Positions 19,586-28,269 of a stretch of 64,000 nucleotides of DNA are shown one piece after another. A program made the translations under genes and the position numbers. The notes under the pieces are model-generated. The model saw only the letters and a list, made by a program, of their open reading frames with translations. It made no database searches and was not told the DNA's origin. The stretch lies in the NCBI RefSeq assembly GCF_947488025.1, contig NZ_CANKYS010000008.1, forward strand, positions 124,001 to 188,000, given 5' to 3'. Within the stretch, counting starts at the first letter, position 1; every line of letters starts with the position of its first letter. Origin of the DNA: an uncultured Nocardioides sp. Its GTDB lineage: Bacteria; Actinomycetota; Actinomycetes; Propionibacteriales; Nocardioidaceae.

Positions 19586-19592
19586 GACCCGG

Positions 19593-21029
19593 TCAGCTGA
19601 GGACGAGCCCGGGGTAGAGCGGGTGCTTGTCCAGCATCTCCGCCGAACGCTTCGTGACACGGTCCGCGACTCCGTCGCCCAGCACGTACGACGCCTTGCT
19701 GGGGCCGCCGGCCTTGGTGGTGCCGGCAGCGGTGTTGCTGAGCACGTCCACGATGAGCTCGGCCACGGTGTCGAACTCGTCGTGGCCGAACCCGCGGGTG
19801 GTGAGGGCGGGCGTGCCGAGCCGGATGCCGGAGGTGTACCAGGCGCCGTTGCGGTCGGCCGGGACGGAGTTGCGGTTGGTGACGACGCCGGCGTCGAGCA
19901 GCGCAGACTCGGCCTGGCGACCGGTCAGGCCGTAGGAGGAGACGTCGAGCAGGACGATGTGGTTGTCGGTGCCGCCCGTGACCAGGTTCGCGCCGCGCGT
20001 CAGGAAACCCTCGGCCAGCGACTTCGCGTTGTCGGCGATCCGCTGCGCGTAGCCCTGGAACTCGCTCGTGCGAGCCTCGGCGAAGGCGACGGCCTTGGCG
20101 GCCATCACGTGCGACAGCGGGCCGCCGAGGACCATCGGGCAGCCGCGGTCGACGTCGGAGGCGAACTCCTCCTGCGCCAGCACCATGCCGCCGCGCGGGC
20201 CACGCAGGGACTTGTGGGTCGTGGTGGTGGTGATGTGGGCGAACGGGACCGGGTCCTCCTCGCCGGTGAACACCTTGCCCGCGACGAGGCCGGCGAAGTG
20301 GGCCATGTCGACCATCAGCACGGCGCCGACCTCGTCGGCGATCTCGCGCATCTTGGCGAAGTTCACCCGACGCGGATAGGCGGAGTAGCCGGCGACCAGC
20401 ACGAGCGGCTTGAACTCACGCGCCTTGGCCGCGACGGCGTCGTAGTCGAGCAGCCCGGTCTCCGGGTCGGTGCCGTACTGCTGCTGGTGGAACATCTTGC
20501 CGCTGATGTTCGGACGGAAGCCGTGGGTGAGGTGGCCGCCCGCGTCGAGCGACATCCCGAGCAGGCGCTGGTTGCCGAACTCGTGGCGCAGCTCCTCCCA
20601 GTCGGCCTCGGTGAGCTCGTTGACGTTCTTCGCCTGCATCTTCGCCAGGTACGGCGACTCGATCCGGTTGGCGAGGATCGACCAGAAGGCGACGAGGTTG
20701 GCGTCGATGCCGGAGTGCGGCTGGACGTAGGCGTAGGGCGCGCCGAAGAGCTCGCGGGCGTGCTCGGCGGCGAGCGACTCGACGGTGTCGACGTTCTGGC
20801 AACCGGCGTAGAACCGGTGGCCGACGGTGCCCTCGGCGTACTTGTCGCTGAACCACGTGCCCATCGTCAGCAGCACGGCCGGCGAGGCGTAGTTCTCCGA
20901 GGCGATCAGCTTGAGCGAGCCCCGCTGGTCGGTGAGCTCCTGGCGGGTGGCCTCGGCGATGCGGGGCTCGACCGAGGCGATGACCTCGAGTGCCTGCGAG
21001 TACGCGCTGCTGATCAGGGAGTCCGTCAT
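19593..21029 (-). CDS. glyA: Serine hydroxymethyltransferase
   Basis: PLP enzyme that interconverts serine and glycine and loads tetrahydrofolate with a one-carbon unit. From ATG 21029 it is 478 residues, some 50 longer than the E. coli enzyme. The extra length includes insertions such as the stretch around [29 protein letters not shown]-like sequence in the first half. Motifs: [55 protein letters not shown] and the PLP lysine in [16 protein letters not shown]. The longer frame upstream of ATG 21029 is low-complexity and not part of the gene. No glycine riboswitch is visible in the 5' region. Confidence 0.95.
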   Translation of the reverse strand: MTDSLISSAYSQALEVIASVEPRIAEATRQELTDQRGSLKLIASENYASPAVLLTMGTWFSDKYAEGTVGHRFYAGCQNVDTVESLAAEHARELFGAPYAYVQPHSGIDANLVAFWSILANRIESPYLAKMQAKNVNELTEADWEELRHEFGNQRLLGMSLDAGGHLTHGFRPNISGKMFHQQQYGTDPETGLLDYDAVAAKAREFKPLVLVAGYSAYPRRVNFAKMREIADEVGAVLMVDMAHFAGLVAGKVFTGEEDPVPFAHITTTTTHKSLRGPRGGMVLAQEEFASDVDRGCPMVLGGPLSHVMAAKAVAFAEARTSEFQGYAQRIADNAKSLAEGFLTRGANLVTGGTDNHIVLLDVSSYGLTGRQAESALLDAGVVTNRNSVPADRNGAWYTSGIRLGTPALTTRGFGHDEFDTVAELIVDVLSNTAAGTTKAGGPSKASYVLGDGVADRVTKRSAEMLDKHPLYPGLVLS

Positions 21030-21156
21030 GGCCCACAGCCTAGAGGCCCCCGGACGACGTCGCGCCGGGCCCCGCGCGGTCTGGACACGGGCTCGGGACG
21101 CGAGCTCCAGGACACGTTCGCGGGAACGCCGGCGCCGCCCGGTGCGTTGAAGACGC

Positions 21157-21762
21157 GTGGCGCTCCCTTCCCTCTCCGACCAGGCCGAGCGGCTCGTCCG
21201 CCTCGGTGTCCACGACCTCGCCGGGATCCCGGCCGCCGGGCTGCACGAGCTGGCTGCGCCCGCTCCCCCGGACTCCCTCCTGGTGACCCCGGCACCCGCG
21301 TCCGGGCTCGCTCCCCTGCTCCGCCTCGGCGACAAGGCGGGCTTCGTCGTCGAGGACATGACCGACGTCGACGCCTTCGCACCGACCGTGGAGGTCCCGC
21401 CGACGCCGTACGTCGTGGCGGGCCTCGACCGCGGGGACGCCTTCGCGAACCGGACGCCCGAGGAGTCGGTGCCGGAGATCGTCGCTGCCGGCCGCTCGCC
21501 GCTGACCCTGGCGGAAGGACTGCACTGGGTGCTCCAGGACCCCGACGTGCTCGAGCGCAACGCCTGCTTCATGACGCCCGGGTCGCGGCTGCGTCGCAGC
21601 AACGGGACGTACGACGCCCGCACGCCGGCGCTGTGGATCAGCAACGGCACCGGACGCGACGGTCGCGAGCGACAGCACGCGCCGAAGCTGGGCTGGTGCT
21701 GGTGGGGCAACCGGCACACGTGGCTCGGCATCGCGTCGTGCGAGCGGCGTACTCACGCGTAA
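21157..21762 (+). CDS. DUF5701-like protein
   Basis: A 201-residue soluble protein with no membrane segments. Typical stretches are [42 protein letters not shown] and [29 protein letters not shown], then the W-rich [20 protein letters not shown] recall this set from an actinobacterial family of unknown function (DUF5701). GTG 21157 is the start used but the ribosome site is weak. Confidence 0.7.
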   Translation: MALPSLSDQAERLVRLGVHDLAGIPAAGLHELAAPAPPDSLLVTPAPASGLAPLLRLGDKAGFVVEDMTDVDAFAPTVEVPPTPYVVAGLDRGDAFANRTPEESVPEIVAAGRSPLTLAEGLHWVLQDPDVLERNACFMTPGSRLRRSNGTYDARTPALWISNGTGRDGRERQHAPKLGWCWWGNRHTWLGIASCERRTHA

Positions 21763-21899
21763 CGACGGTGTGACCTGGGCCTCACCCACCTCGGCCGACG
21801 GGCGGACCCCCGAACAGCCGTCTCACATCGTGGCGCTCCATCCCACATGACGAGATTTCGGCTTGTGGAACGCGTGTCCAACCCCTGAGACTTCTTGAC

Positions 21900-21989
21900 A
21901 TGGTCTCCGCTTCCACCCACGCACACCTTGTGGTCCGACGTCACGTCGACCTCATGCGCGTGGGCAGCGCGACCTGTTGGCATCGCTGA
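21900..21989 (+). CDS. Leader peptide of the sulfate assimilation operon
   Basis: A 29-codon reading frame 70 bases before the sulfite reductase gene. It contains RRHVDLMRVGSATC, the signature of short actinobacterial leader peptides found before sulfur-metabolism genes. A Cys codon (TGT) lies four codons from the stop, next to Trp and His. Such peptides probably act in attenuation or translational coupling according to cysteine supply. ATG 21900 is the longest start, and a GTG ten codons downstream is an alternative. Confidence 0.82.
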   Translation: MVSASTHAHLVVRRHVDLMRVGSATCWHR

Positions 21990-22059
21990 CGCCGCCCCTG
22001 CACCCCTCCGCGCTCACCGTCGCGCGCGGCACACCTCAGCGAACAGGAATCTCCTGACC

Positions 22060-23772
22060 ATGCCTGACCTCCGGTTCACGCCCCAGGCCGCCCAGCACAC
22101 CGAGATCCCGCGCCCCAAGCGCGCCGAGGGTCAGTGGGCGCTCGGCTACACCGAGCCGCTCAACAAGAACGAGCAGTCCAAGAAGGACGACGACCCGCTC
22201 AACGTGCGGGACCGCATCCTCTACACCTACTCGCGTCGCGGCTTCGACTCGATCGACCCCGCCGACCTGCGTGGCCGGTTCCGCTGGATGGGCCTCTACA
22301 CCCAGCGCGCGCCCGGGTTCGACGGCGGAAAGACCGCGCAGCTCGAGGAGGAGGAGCTCGACGACCGCTTCTTCATGATGCGGGTGCGCACCGACGGCGC
22401 GATCCTCGACGCCGCCGCCCTCCGGGCGCTGGGCGAGGTGTCGACGACCTACGGTCGCAACACCGCCGACATCACCGACCGCAACAACATCCAGTACCAC
22501 TGGATCGAGATCGAGAGCGTGCCGGCGATCTGGGAGCGGCTCGAGGCGGTCGGGCTCAGCACGCTCGAGGCCTGCGGCGACGGCCCGCGCCCCTTCCTCG
22601 GCTCCCCCGTCGCCGGGATCGCCAAGGACGAGATCATCGACGGCTCCGAGGCGCTCGCCGAGATCAAGCGTCGAGCCCTGGACAACCCGGCGTTCTCCAA
22701 CCTGCCGCGCAAGTTCAAGACCGCGCTGACCGGCCACCCGAGCCACGACGTCGCGCCCGAGGTCAACGACGTGGCCTTCGTCGGCACGGTGCACCCCGAG
22801 CACGGCCCCGGCTTCGACCTCTGGGTCGGTGGCGGCCTGTCCACCAACCCGATGCTCGCCCACAAGCTCGGCGTCTGGATCCCCCTCGACGAGGTGGCCG
22901 ACGCCTGGGAGGGCGTCGCCGGCATCTTCCGCGACTACGGCTACCGCCGCCTGCGCTCCAAGGCCCGGCTGAAGTTCCTGCTGGCCGACTGGGGCAAGGA
23001 GAAGTTCCGCGAGGTGCTGGAGAACGAGTACCTCCACCGTGCGCTCGTCGACAACCCCTCCCCCGAGGCGCCGATCGCCCAGGGTGACCACATCGGCATC
23101 CACGAGCAGAAGGACGGCCGCTTCTACGTCGGCGCCGCTCCGGTCGTCGGTCGCATCGACGGCACCACGCTCAGCGCGCTCGGCGACCTCGTCGAGCGCT
23201 ACGACGCCCGCGGCGCCCGGCTGACGGCGTACCAGAAGCTCGTCGTCATCGGGGTCGCCGCCGAGGACACCGAGGCGTTCGCCGACGACCTCGAGAAGAT
23301 CGGGTTGACCGCCCGGCCGAGCAACTGGCGCCGCTCCACGATGGCCTGCACCGGCATCGAGTTCTGCAAGCTGGCGATCGTCGACACCAAGGAGCGCTCC
23401 CGCCGCCTGGTGACCGAGCTGGAGAAGCGGTTCCCCGACCTCGACACCGACATCTCGGTCAACGTCAACGGCTGCCCCAACGCCTGCGCGCGCACCCAGG
23501 TGGCCGACATCGGCCTCAAGGGCCAGCTCGTCATGGACGCCGACGGCCGCCAGGTCGAGGGCTTCCAGGTGCACCTCGGCGGCGCCCTCGGGCTCAACCC
23601 CGCCATGGGCCGCAAGCTCCGCGCCCACAAGGTCACCAGCGCCGGCCTCGACGAATACGTCACCGCGGTCGTGTCCGCGTACCTCGCCGACCGCACCGAC
23701 GGCGAGCGGTTCGCCGCGTGGGTCGCGCGCGCCGATGACACCCTGCTGCGCGGGGAGCCGGTGTCGGTCTGA
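22060..23772 (+). CDS. sir: Ferredoxin-dependent sulfite/nitrite reductase
   Basis: A 570-residue siroheme plus [4Fe-4S] enzyme that reduces sulfite to sulfide with six electrons. Two ferredoxin-like half domains are seen. The first holds TYGRNTADITDRNNIQYHWI and the second the cofactor cluster: C in MACTGIEFCKLAIVDTK (C-x5-C) and NVNGCPNACARTQVADIG (C-x3-C). Between them, LSTNPMLAHKLGVWIPLDEV is common to SirA and NirA. Placement with cysH and a siroheme chelatase favours sulfite over nitrite. The start ATG 22060 follows AACAGGAATCTCC and its stop overlaps the next start. Confidence 0.93.
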   Translation: MPDLRFTPQAAQHTEIPRPKRAEGQWALGYTEPLNKNEQSKKDDDPLNVRDRILYTYSRRGFDSIDPADLRGRFRWMGLYTQRAPGFDGGKTAQLEEEELDDRFFMMRVRTDGAILDAAALRALGEVSTTYGRNTADITDRNNIQYHWIEIESVPAIWERLEAVGLSTLEACGDGPRPFLGSPVAGIAKDEIIDGSEALAEIKRRALDNPAFSNLPRKFKTALTGHPSHDVAPEVNDVAFVGTVHPEHGPGFDLWVGGGLSTNPMLAHKLGVWIPLDEVADAWEGVAGIFRDYGYRRLRSKARLKFLLADWGKEKFREVLENEYLHRALVDNPSPEAPIAQGDHIGIHEQKDGRFYVGAAPVVGRIDGTTLSALGDLVERYDARGARLTAYQKLVVIGVAAEDTEAFADDLEKIGLTARPSNWRRSTMACTGIEFCKLAIVDTKERSRRLVTELEKRFPDLDTDISVNVNGCPNACARTQVADIGLKGQLVMDADGRQVEGFQVHLGGALGLNPAMGRKLRAHKVTSAGLDEYVTAVVSAYLADRTDGERFAAWVARADDTLLRGEPVSV

Positions 23773-23927
23773 TGTCCGAGCGCGCGCAGCCCTTCCACTG
23801 CCCCTACTGCGGGGACGAGAACCTGTTCCCCCAGGAGGGTGCAGGTGCCTGGGAGTGCCGCTCGTGCCTGCGCAGCTTCACCGTCAAGATGACCGGGATG
23901 ATCCGGCCCGGCGGGGGCGCCGCATGA
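23772..23927 (+). CDS. Small zinc-ribbon protein between sir and cysH
   Basis: A 51-residue protein with two CxxC knuckles, FHCPYCGDENLF and WECRSCLRSFTVKM, so probably a zinc ribbon. Its start overlaps the stop of sir (TGATG) and its stop overlaps the cysH start (ATGA). The fully coupled position implies a role with these enzymes, for example electron transfer or assembly. This is inference, since family function is unknown to me. Confidence 0.82.
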   Translation: MSERAQPFHCPYCGDENLFPQEGAGAWECRSCLRSFTVKMTGMIRPGGGAA

Positions 23928-24667
23928 GCGCCTCCACGCAGGCTGCCCGCGACTTCAAGGGCACGCACACCGACGGGCGTACGCCGGAGGAGCTGCGCGA
24001 GCTCGTCTCCCACGTCGGCGCCGAGCTCGAGCTGGCCCCGGCCGAGGTCATCATCGAGTGGGCCGTCGCGACCTTCGGCGACCGGTTCGCGATCACCTCC
24101 TCGATGGGCGACGCCGTGCTCGCGCACCTCGCGTCGAGGGTCGCGCCCGGCATCGACGTCGTCTTCCTCGACACCGGCTACCACTTCGTCGAGACCATCG
24201 GCACCCGCGACGCCGTCGAGGCGACCCTGCCGGTCAACCTGCGCACGGTCAGCACCTCGCTCACCGTCGCCGAGCAGGACGAGCAGTACGGCAAGGACCT
24301 CTACAAGACCGACCCCGACCTCTGCTGCGCCCTGCGCAAGGTCAAGCCCCTCGCCGACACCCTGGCGGAGTACGACGCCTGGGCCACCGGCCTGCGCCGC
24401 GCCGAGACGCACAACCGGGTCATCGCCCCGGTCGTCGGCTGGGACGCCCGCAAGGGCAAGGTCAAGGTCTCGCCGCTGGCGCGGTGGAGCGACGAGCAGG
24501 TCGAGCAGTACATCGTCGACAACGGCGTGCTCGTCAACCCGCTCGTCCACGACGGCTATCCCAGCATCGGCTGCTGGCCGTGCACCCGCCGCGTCGCTCC
24601 GGGCGACGACCCGCGCAGCGGCCGCTGGGCCGGCACCAACAAGACCGAGTGCGGCATCCATGCCTAG
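23924..24667 (+). CDS. cysH: Adenylylsulfate (APS) reductase
   Basis: Reduces activated sulfate to sulfite. At 247 residues it has the PP-loop part SSMGDAVLAHLASRVAPGIDVVFLDTGYHF and the [4Fe-4S] cysteines CC in DPDLCCALRKVKPL and CxxC in GCWPCTRRV, which mark the APS-using (plant/assimilatory) type rather than PAPS reductase. The C-terminal ECGIH holds the catalytic cysteine. It starts inside the zinc-ribbon gene's stop. No sulfate adenylyltransferase (cysD/cysN) is present in this cluster. Confidence 0.93.
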   Translation: MSASTQAARDFKGTHTDGRTPEELRELVSHVGAELELAPAEVIIEWAVATFGDRFAITSSMGDAVLAHLASRVAPGIDVVFLDTGYHFVETIGTRDAVEATLPVNLRTVSTSLTVAEQDEQYGKDLYKTDPDLCCALRKVKPLADTLAEYDAWATGLRRAETHNRVIAPVVGWDARKGKVKVSPLARWSDEQVEQYIVDNGVLVNPLVHDGYPSIGCWPCTRRVAPGDDPRSGRWAGTNKTECGIHA

Positions 24668-24787
24668 GCCACTCCCCCAGACCAGCACTTCGAGACGGTC
24701 GCTGGACGACCTCCTCAGCACAAGCGACAACGTCGTCGCACCCACCCAGCACGACAGCACCACCACACACGAACGGAGGCACCCCTG

Positions 24788-25531
24788 ATGGCTGCTCCTG
24801 CTCTGGTTGCCCTGGCCCACGGAAGCCGGGACCCGCGTTCGGCCGCGACGATCAAGGCGCTCGTCGCCGAGGTCAAGGCGATGCGCCCCGACCTCAAGGT
24901 CGAGACGGCCTTCCTCGACCTCTCCAAGCCGAGCTTCGACACGGTCGTCGACCGCCTCGTCAAGGCCGGTCACGAGGAGATCGTGGTCGTCCCGCTCCTG
25001 CTCACCGAGGCCTACCACGCCAAGGTCGACGTGCCGGAGGCCATCGCCGCCGCCATGGCCCGCCACGACGGCGTACGCATCCAGGCCAGCCGGATCCTCG
25101 GCATGGAGGCCGCCTTCCTCGAGGTGCTCGACGTCCGCCTGCGCGACGCGCTCAAGGCGGCGCGGGTGCGCGAGCTGGACGCGCTCGTCCTGGCCGCTGC
25201 CGGTTCGTCCGACCCGCTCGCCAACCAGGCGGTCGCCCGCATCGCACGCACGTGGGGCGCGCGGCACCGCCTGCCCGTCACCGCGGCCTTCGCGTCGGCC
25301 GCTCCGCCCGCTGCCGGCGAGGCCGTGCGTGCCTTCCGCGCGGAGGGCAAGCGCCACATCGCGGTCGCCTCGTTCTTCCTCGCTCCCGGCCGGCTGCCCG
25401 ACCGGGCGACCGAGCTGGCCGTCGAGGCAGGCGCGGTGGCGGTGTCCGACCCGCTGGGTGCGCACCCCGCGGTCGCGCGCGCGATCCTCGCCCGCTACGC
25501 CGTGGGTGCGGTCGAGCTCGTCCCAGTGTGA
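24788..25531 (+). CDS. Sirohydrochlorin ferrochelatase / cobaltochelatase-like
   Basis: A 247-residue CbiX/SirB family chelatase. It opens APALVALAHGSRDPRSAATIKALV, with the metal-binding His of the first half domain. The second half starts ELDALVLAAAGSSDPLANQAVARIA. It would insert iron into sirohydrochlorin to make the siroheme that sir needs, so context favours the ferrochelatase role. It stands 120 bases past cysH with GGAGGC before the ATG. Confidence 0.88.
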   Translation: MAAPALVALAHGSRDPRSAATIKALVAEVKAMRPDLKVETAFLDLSKPSFDTVVDRLVKAGHEEIVVVPLLLTEAYHAKVDVPEAIAAAMARHDGVRIQASRILGMEAAFLEVLDVRLRDALKAARVRELDALVLAAAGSSDPLANQAVARIARTWGARHRLPVTAAFASAAPPAAGEAVRAFRAEGKRHIAVASFFLAPGRLPDRATELAVEAGAVAVSDPLGAHPAVARAILARYAVGAVELVPV

Positions 25532-25535
25532 CCTC

Positions 25536-26234
25536 TCACGACGCGAGGTGCTTGAGCGCCTCGCGTCGGGTCAGCCCGCTGAGCCGGTCGTCGTAGGTCG
25601 CGACGAAGCTGCGGACCCACGCCGGGTCGGTGCGCGCGTGCTGCCGCAGCGCCCAGCCGAGCGCCTTGCGGACGAAGAACTCGCGGCCGTACGCCGTGTC
25701 GTCGAGGTTGGCGACCAGCACGCGCGCGAGCAGGTCGGTGTCGGTCTGCTCGCGGTGGCGCAGCTGCGCCAGCATCGCCGTACGACGCACCCACAGGCTG
25801 TCGGCGTCCACCGACCAGGCCTCGACGACCGGCGTGGCGGCGGCTCGGTGGTCCAGGAGCACCGAGCCCACCGGGTGGGCGGCGATCTCGTCGACGACGT
25901 CCCACCACGCGCCAGTGCGGACGAGCTCCTCCAGCAGCGGCAGCAGGTCGGGGTCCAGCCACGCGCGGTAGGCCCGGTGCCGGACGAGCGCGATCGCGGC
26001 GTACCACTCCTCCCGGTGCTGGGCGTCCTCCCAGAGCTCGAGCACCGCCGCCTCCCACTGCGCCCGGTCGGCGAACCGGTGCTCGACCAGCAGCGGCCGC
26101 AGCAGCGCCTTGAGCGCCGGCGAGCCGAGGCCGACGAAGGGCAGCGCGGACTTCATGTAGGCCTGCTGCTGCGCGGCCCGCTCCGGGTCGCCGCCCCCGG
26201 CGAGGACCGCCCGCACCGCACCGACGTACGTCAC
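25536..26234 (-). CDS. DNA alkylation repair protein (AlkD-like HEAT repeats)
   Basis: A 232-residue all-helical protein. The blocks AQQQAYMKSALPFVGLGSPALKALLRPL, LELWEDAQHREEWYAAIALV, WWDVVDEIAAHPVGSVLLDH and GREFFVRKALGWALRQHARTDPAWVRSFV are typical of the AlkD family, which removes N3- and N7-alkyl purines. GTG 26234 is six bases past the stop of the DUF3037 gene. The family includes members of untested activity. Confidence 0.87.
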   Translation of the reverse strand: MTYVGAVRAVLAGGGDPERAAQQQAYMKSALPFVGLGSPALKALLRPLLVEHRFADRAQWEAAVLELWEDAQHREEWYAAIALVRHRAYRAWLDPDLLPLLEELVRTGAWWDVVDEIAAHPVGSVLLDHRAAATPVVEAWSVDADSLWVRRTAMLAQLRHREQTDTDLLARVLVANLDDTAYGREFFVRKALGWALRQHARTDPAWVRSFVATYDDRLSGLTRREALKHLAS

Positions 26235-26239
26235 GGCTG

Positions 26240-26626
26240 TCAGCCGATGAGCTGCTCGCGGAGGTGCTCGAGCTGACGGGCGGGGTCGGCGGTCAGCCCG
26301 CCGTGCACCGGGCCGGGCTGGAGCACGGTGCTGCGGGGCGCCTTGAGGAAGCCGAACCGCTGCCCCAACGACTGCCGCGCGGCCTCTCCCGCTCGCTCGT
26401 CCCCGCGGCACACCCGGTCGGCGAAGGCGAGGGCGTCACACACCTGGTCGACGTCGATGCCCGGGTGGAGGGCGCGCAGGCGGTCGGCGTCGACCGACCA
26501 CGCCAGGTCGAGGAAGTCGGCGGACTGGCAGTGCAGCACCACGCCGACGTTGAGGAACTCCTCGCGCTCCGGCCGCGGGACGCAGCGGAGCACGACGTAC
26601 TGGTAGGCCATCCGGGCGGCGGTCAT
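26240..26626 (-). CDS. DUF3037 protein
   Basis: A 128-residue soluble protein opening MTAARMAYQYVVLRCVPRPEREEFLNVGVVLHCQ, the family's typical N-terminus. Then WSVDADRLRALHPGIDVDQV follows. It overlaps the stop of the HipA-like kinase by four bases (ATGA). DUF3037 genes are regularly the partner of a HipA-like kinase. The pair resembles a two-gene system but this protein is not a recognised antitoxin. Confidence 0.85.
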   Translation of the reverse strand: MTAARMAYQYVVLRCVPRPEREEFLNVGVVLHCQSADFLDLAWSVDADRLRALHPGIDVDQVCDALAFADRVCRGDERAGEAARQSLGQRFGFLKAPRSTVLQPGPVHGGLTADPARQLEHLREQLIG

Positions 26627-27414
26627 CGAGCCACCTCCGGGAGCCACTGGCGGGTGCCGAGGCGCGCGAGGAGGAAGTCGACGTACGCCGCTCGCAGGGC
26701 GTCCGGCCCCAGCTCGTCGGCACCGTCCGCCCCGGGCACCGGCTCGAGCCACACGTCGGGGACCTCGGCCAGCACCTCCACGAAGACCTCACGGTCGAGC
26801 TTGGCGGCGATCTCCTCGTCGAGCTCCCGGGCCCGACCGGCGCACGACTCGAAGACGTGGCCGCCGACGTCCCACGGCTGGGCGGCGAACTTCGCCGGGG
26901 CGGTGACCCCGGAGCGCCAGCCGTGGTGGAAGTAGAGCGACGCCCCGTGGTCGATCACCCACAGGTCGCCGTGCCAGATCAGCAGGTTGGGGTTGCGCCA
27001 GGACCGGTCGACGTTGGCGGTGAACGCGTCGAGCCACAGCACGCGCGCGCCCTCGTCGTCCGCCGCGCTCACCTGTCCGTCGACGCCGAACGAGCCGGGG
27101 AGGAAGTCGATGCCGAGGTTGGGACCGACGCTCGCGTTGAGGAGGTCCTGCACCTCCTCGTCGGCCTCGTAGCGGGCGAGCTCGGGGTCGAGGTCGAGCA
27201 GCACGAGCCGCGGGGTGCGCAGGCCCAGCCGGGTCGCGAGGGCACTCACGACCACCTCGGCGACCAGCACCTTGGCGCCCTGCCCGGCCCCGCGGAACTT
27301 GCAGACGTAGGTGCCGAGGTCGTCACCCTCCACCACCCCGGGCAGGCTGCCGCCCTCGCGGAGAGGGGTGACGTAGCGGGTGACCGTGACGCCGGGCAGT
27401 CCGGTGGAGCTCAC
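26623..27414 (-). CDS. HipA-like kinase family protein
   Basis: A 263-residue protein of the short HipA-like kinase family. Visible features are YVCKFRGAGQGAKVLVAEVVVSALA (ATP-binding lysine region), VLWLDAFTANVDRSWRNPNLLIWHGDLWVIDHGASLYFHH (catalytic and metal loop with DRSWRNPN and the downstream D) and a C-terminal helical region. It lacks the N-terminal HipA subdomain and no HipB-type DNA-binding gene is next to it. GTG 27414 overlaps the PPK2 stop, placing ppk2, this gene and DUF3037 in one transcript. Confidence 0.82.
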   Translation of the reverse strand: MSSTGLPGVTVTRYVTPLREGGSLPGVVEGDDLGTYVCKFRGAGQGAKVLVAEVVVSALATRLGLRTPRLVLLDLDPELARYEADEEVQDLLNASVGPNLGIDFLPGSFGVDGQVSAADDEGARVLWLDAFTANVDRSWRNPNLLIWHGDLWVIDHGASLYFHHGWRSGVTAPAKFAAQPWDVGGHVFESCAGRARELDEEIAAKLDREVFVEVLAEVPDVWLEPVPGADGADELGPDALRAAYVDFLLARLGTRQWLPEVAR

Positions 27415-28262
27415 TGGACCGGGTCCTCCTGGGCCAGGCGCTCGGTCTCGGCCGCCACGTCGAAGTCCGCGATGGGCCACTGCAGGTCGAGGCCGCGCAA
27501 CGTGTCGAGGAGGAGCTGGCCGACGGCGAGGTTGCGGAACCACTTCTTGTCCGACGGCACCACGTGCCACGGCGCGAGCTGCGTGCTGGTGCGCTCGAGC
27601 GCGACCTCGTACGCCTCGCGGTAGGCGGGCCAGAACGCCCGCTCGTCGAGGTCGCCGGGGTTGTACTTCCAGTGCTTCTCGGGATTGGCGAGCCGCTCGG
27701 CCAGCCGGACCTTCTGCTCGTCGGCACTGATGTGGAGCATGCACTTGATGATCGAGAACCCCTCGTCGACGAGCCGGGCCTCGAAGGCGTTGATCGCGCC
27801 GTAGCGGCGCTCGATCTCGTCGTCGTCGGCGAAGCCCCGGACCCGGGCGATCAGGACGTCCTCGTAGTGCGAGCGGTCGAAGACCCCGATGTAGCCCGCC
27901 TCCGGCAGCGCCCTCTCGATGCGCCAGAGGAAGTCGTGGCGCTTCTCCTCCTCGGTGGGCGCCTTGAAGCTGGTGATGCGGACGCCCTGCGGGTCGACGA
28001 GCCCGATCGTGTGGCGCAGGACCCCGCCCTTGCCGCTCGTGTCCATGCCCTGGAGCACGAGCAGGACGCGGCGCTCGGACCCGACCGTCCGCTCGGCCCA
28101 GAGCCGTTCCTGCAGGTCGGCCAGCTCCGCACCCATGGCGGCGAGCGCGTCGTTCCCCTCGGCCTTGCCGCCGTCGAAGCCGGGTGCCGCGTCGGCCTCG
28201 ATCGCGGTCAGGTCCACCGGTCCCGCCGGCAGGCGCAGGTGGGCGGCGATGTCGTCCGTCAT
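27411..28262 (-). CDS. ppk2: Polyphosphate kinase 2 (PPK2) family protein
   Basis: A 283-residue P-loop kinase that transfers phosphate between polyphosphate and nucleotides. The Walker A loop is LQGMDTSGKGGVLRHTIGLVDPQG, then FKAPTEEEKRHDFLWRIERALPEAGYIGVFDRSHYEDVLIARV (Walker B/lid), FEARLVDEGFSIIKCMLHISADEQKVRL and APWHVVPSDKKWFRNLAV. The length and motif set fit the single-domain PPK2 class. The substrate (AMP, ADP or GDP) cannot be told by eye. The stop overlaps the HipA-like gene. Confidence 0.93.
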   Translation of the reverse strand: MTDDIAAHLRLPAGPVDLTAIEADAAPGFDGGKAEGNDALAAMGAELADLQERLWAERTVGSERRVLLVLQGMDTSGKGGVLRHTIGLVDPQGVRITSFKAPTEEEKRHDFLWRIERALPEAGYIGVFDRSHYEDVLIARVRGFADDDEIERRYGAINAFEARLVDEGFSIIKCMLHISADEQKVRLAERLANPEKHWKYNPGDLDERAFWPAYREAYEVALERTSTQLAPWHVVPSDKKWFRNLAVGQLLLDTLRGLDLQWPIADFDVAAETERLAQEDPVQ

Positions 28263-28269
28263 GGGCACA

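Noticed and set aside
21030-21156. Glycine riboswitch before glyA
   Set aside because: The 5' region is short and shows no glycine-aptamer core sequence; no tandem aptamer can be drawn.
26240-27414. Classical HipBA toxin-antitoxin
   Set aside because: No helix-turn-helix HipB gene is present and the kinase is the short form. DUF3037 is not a known antitoxin.
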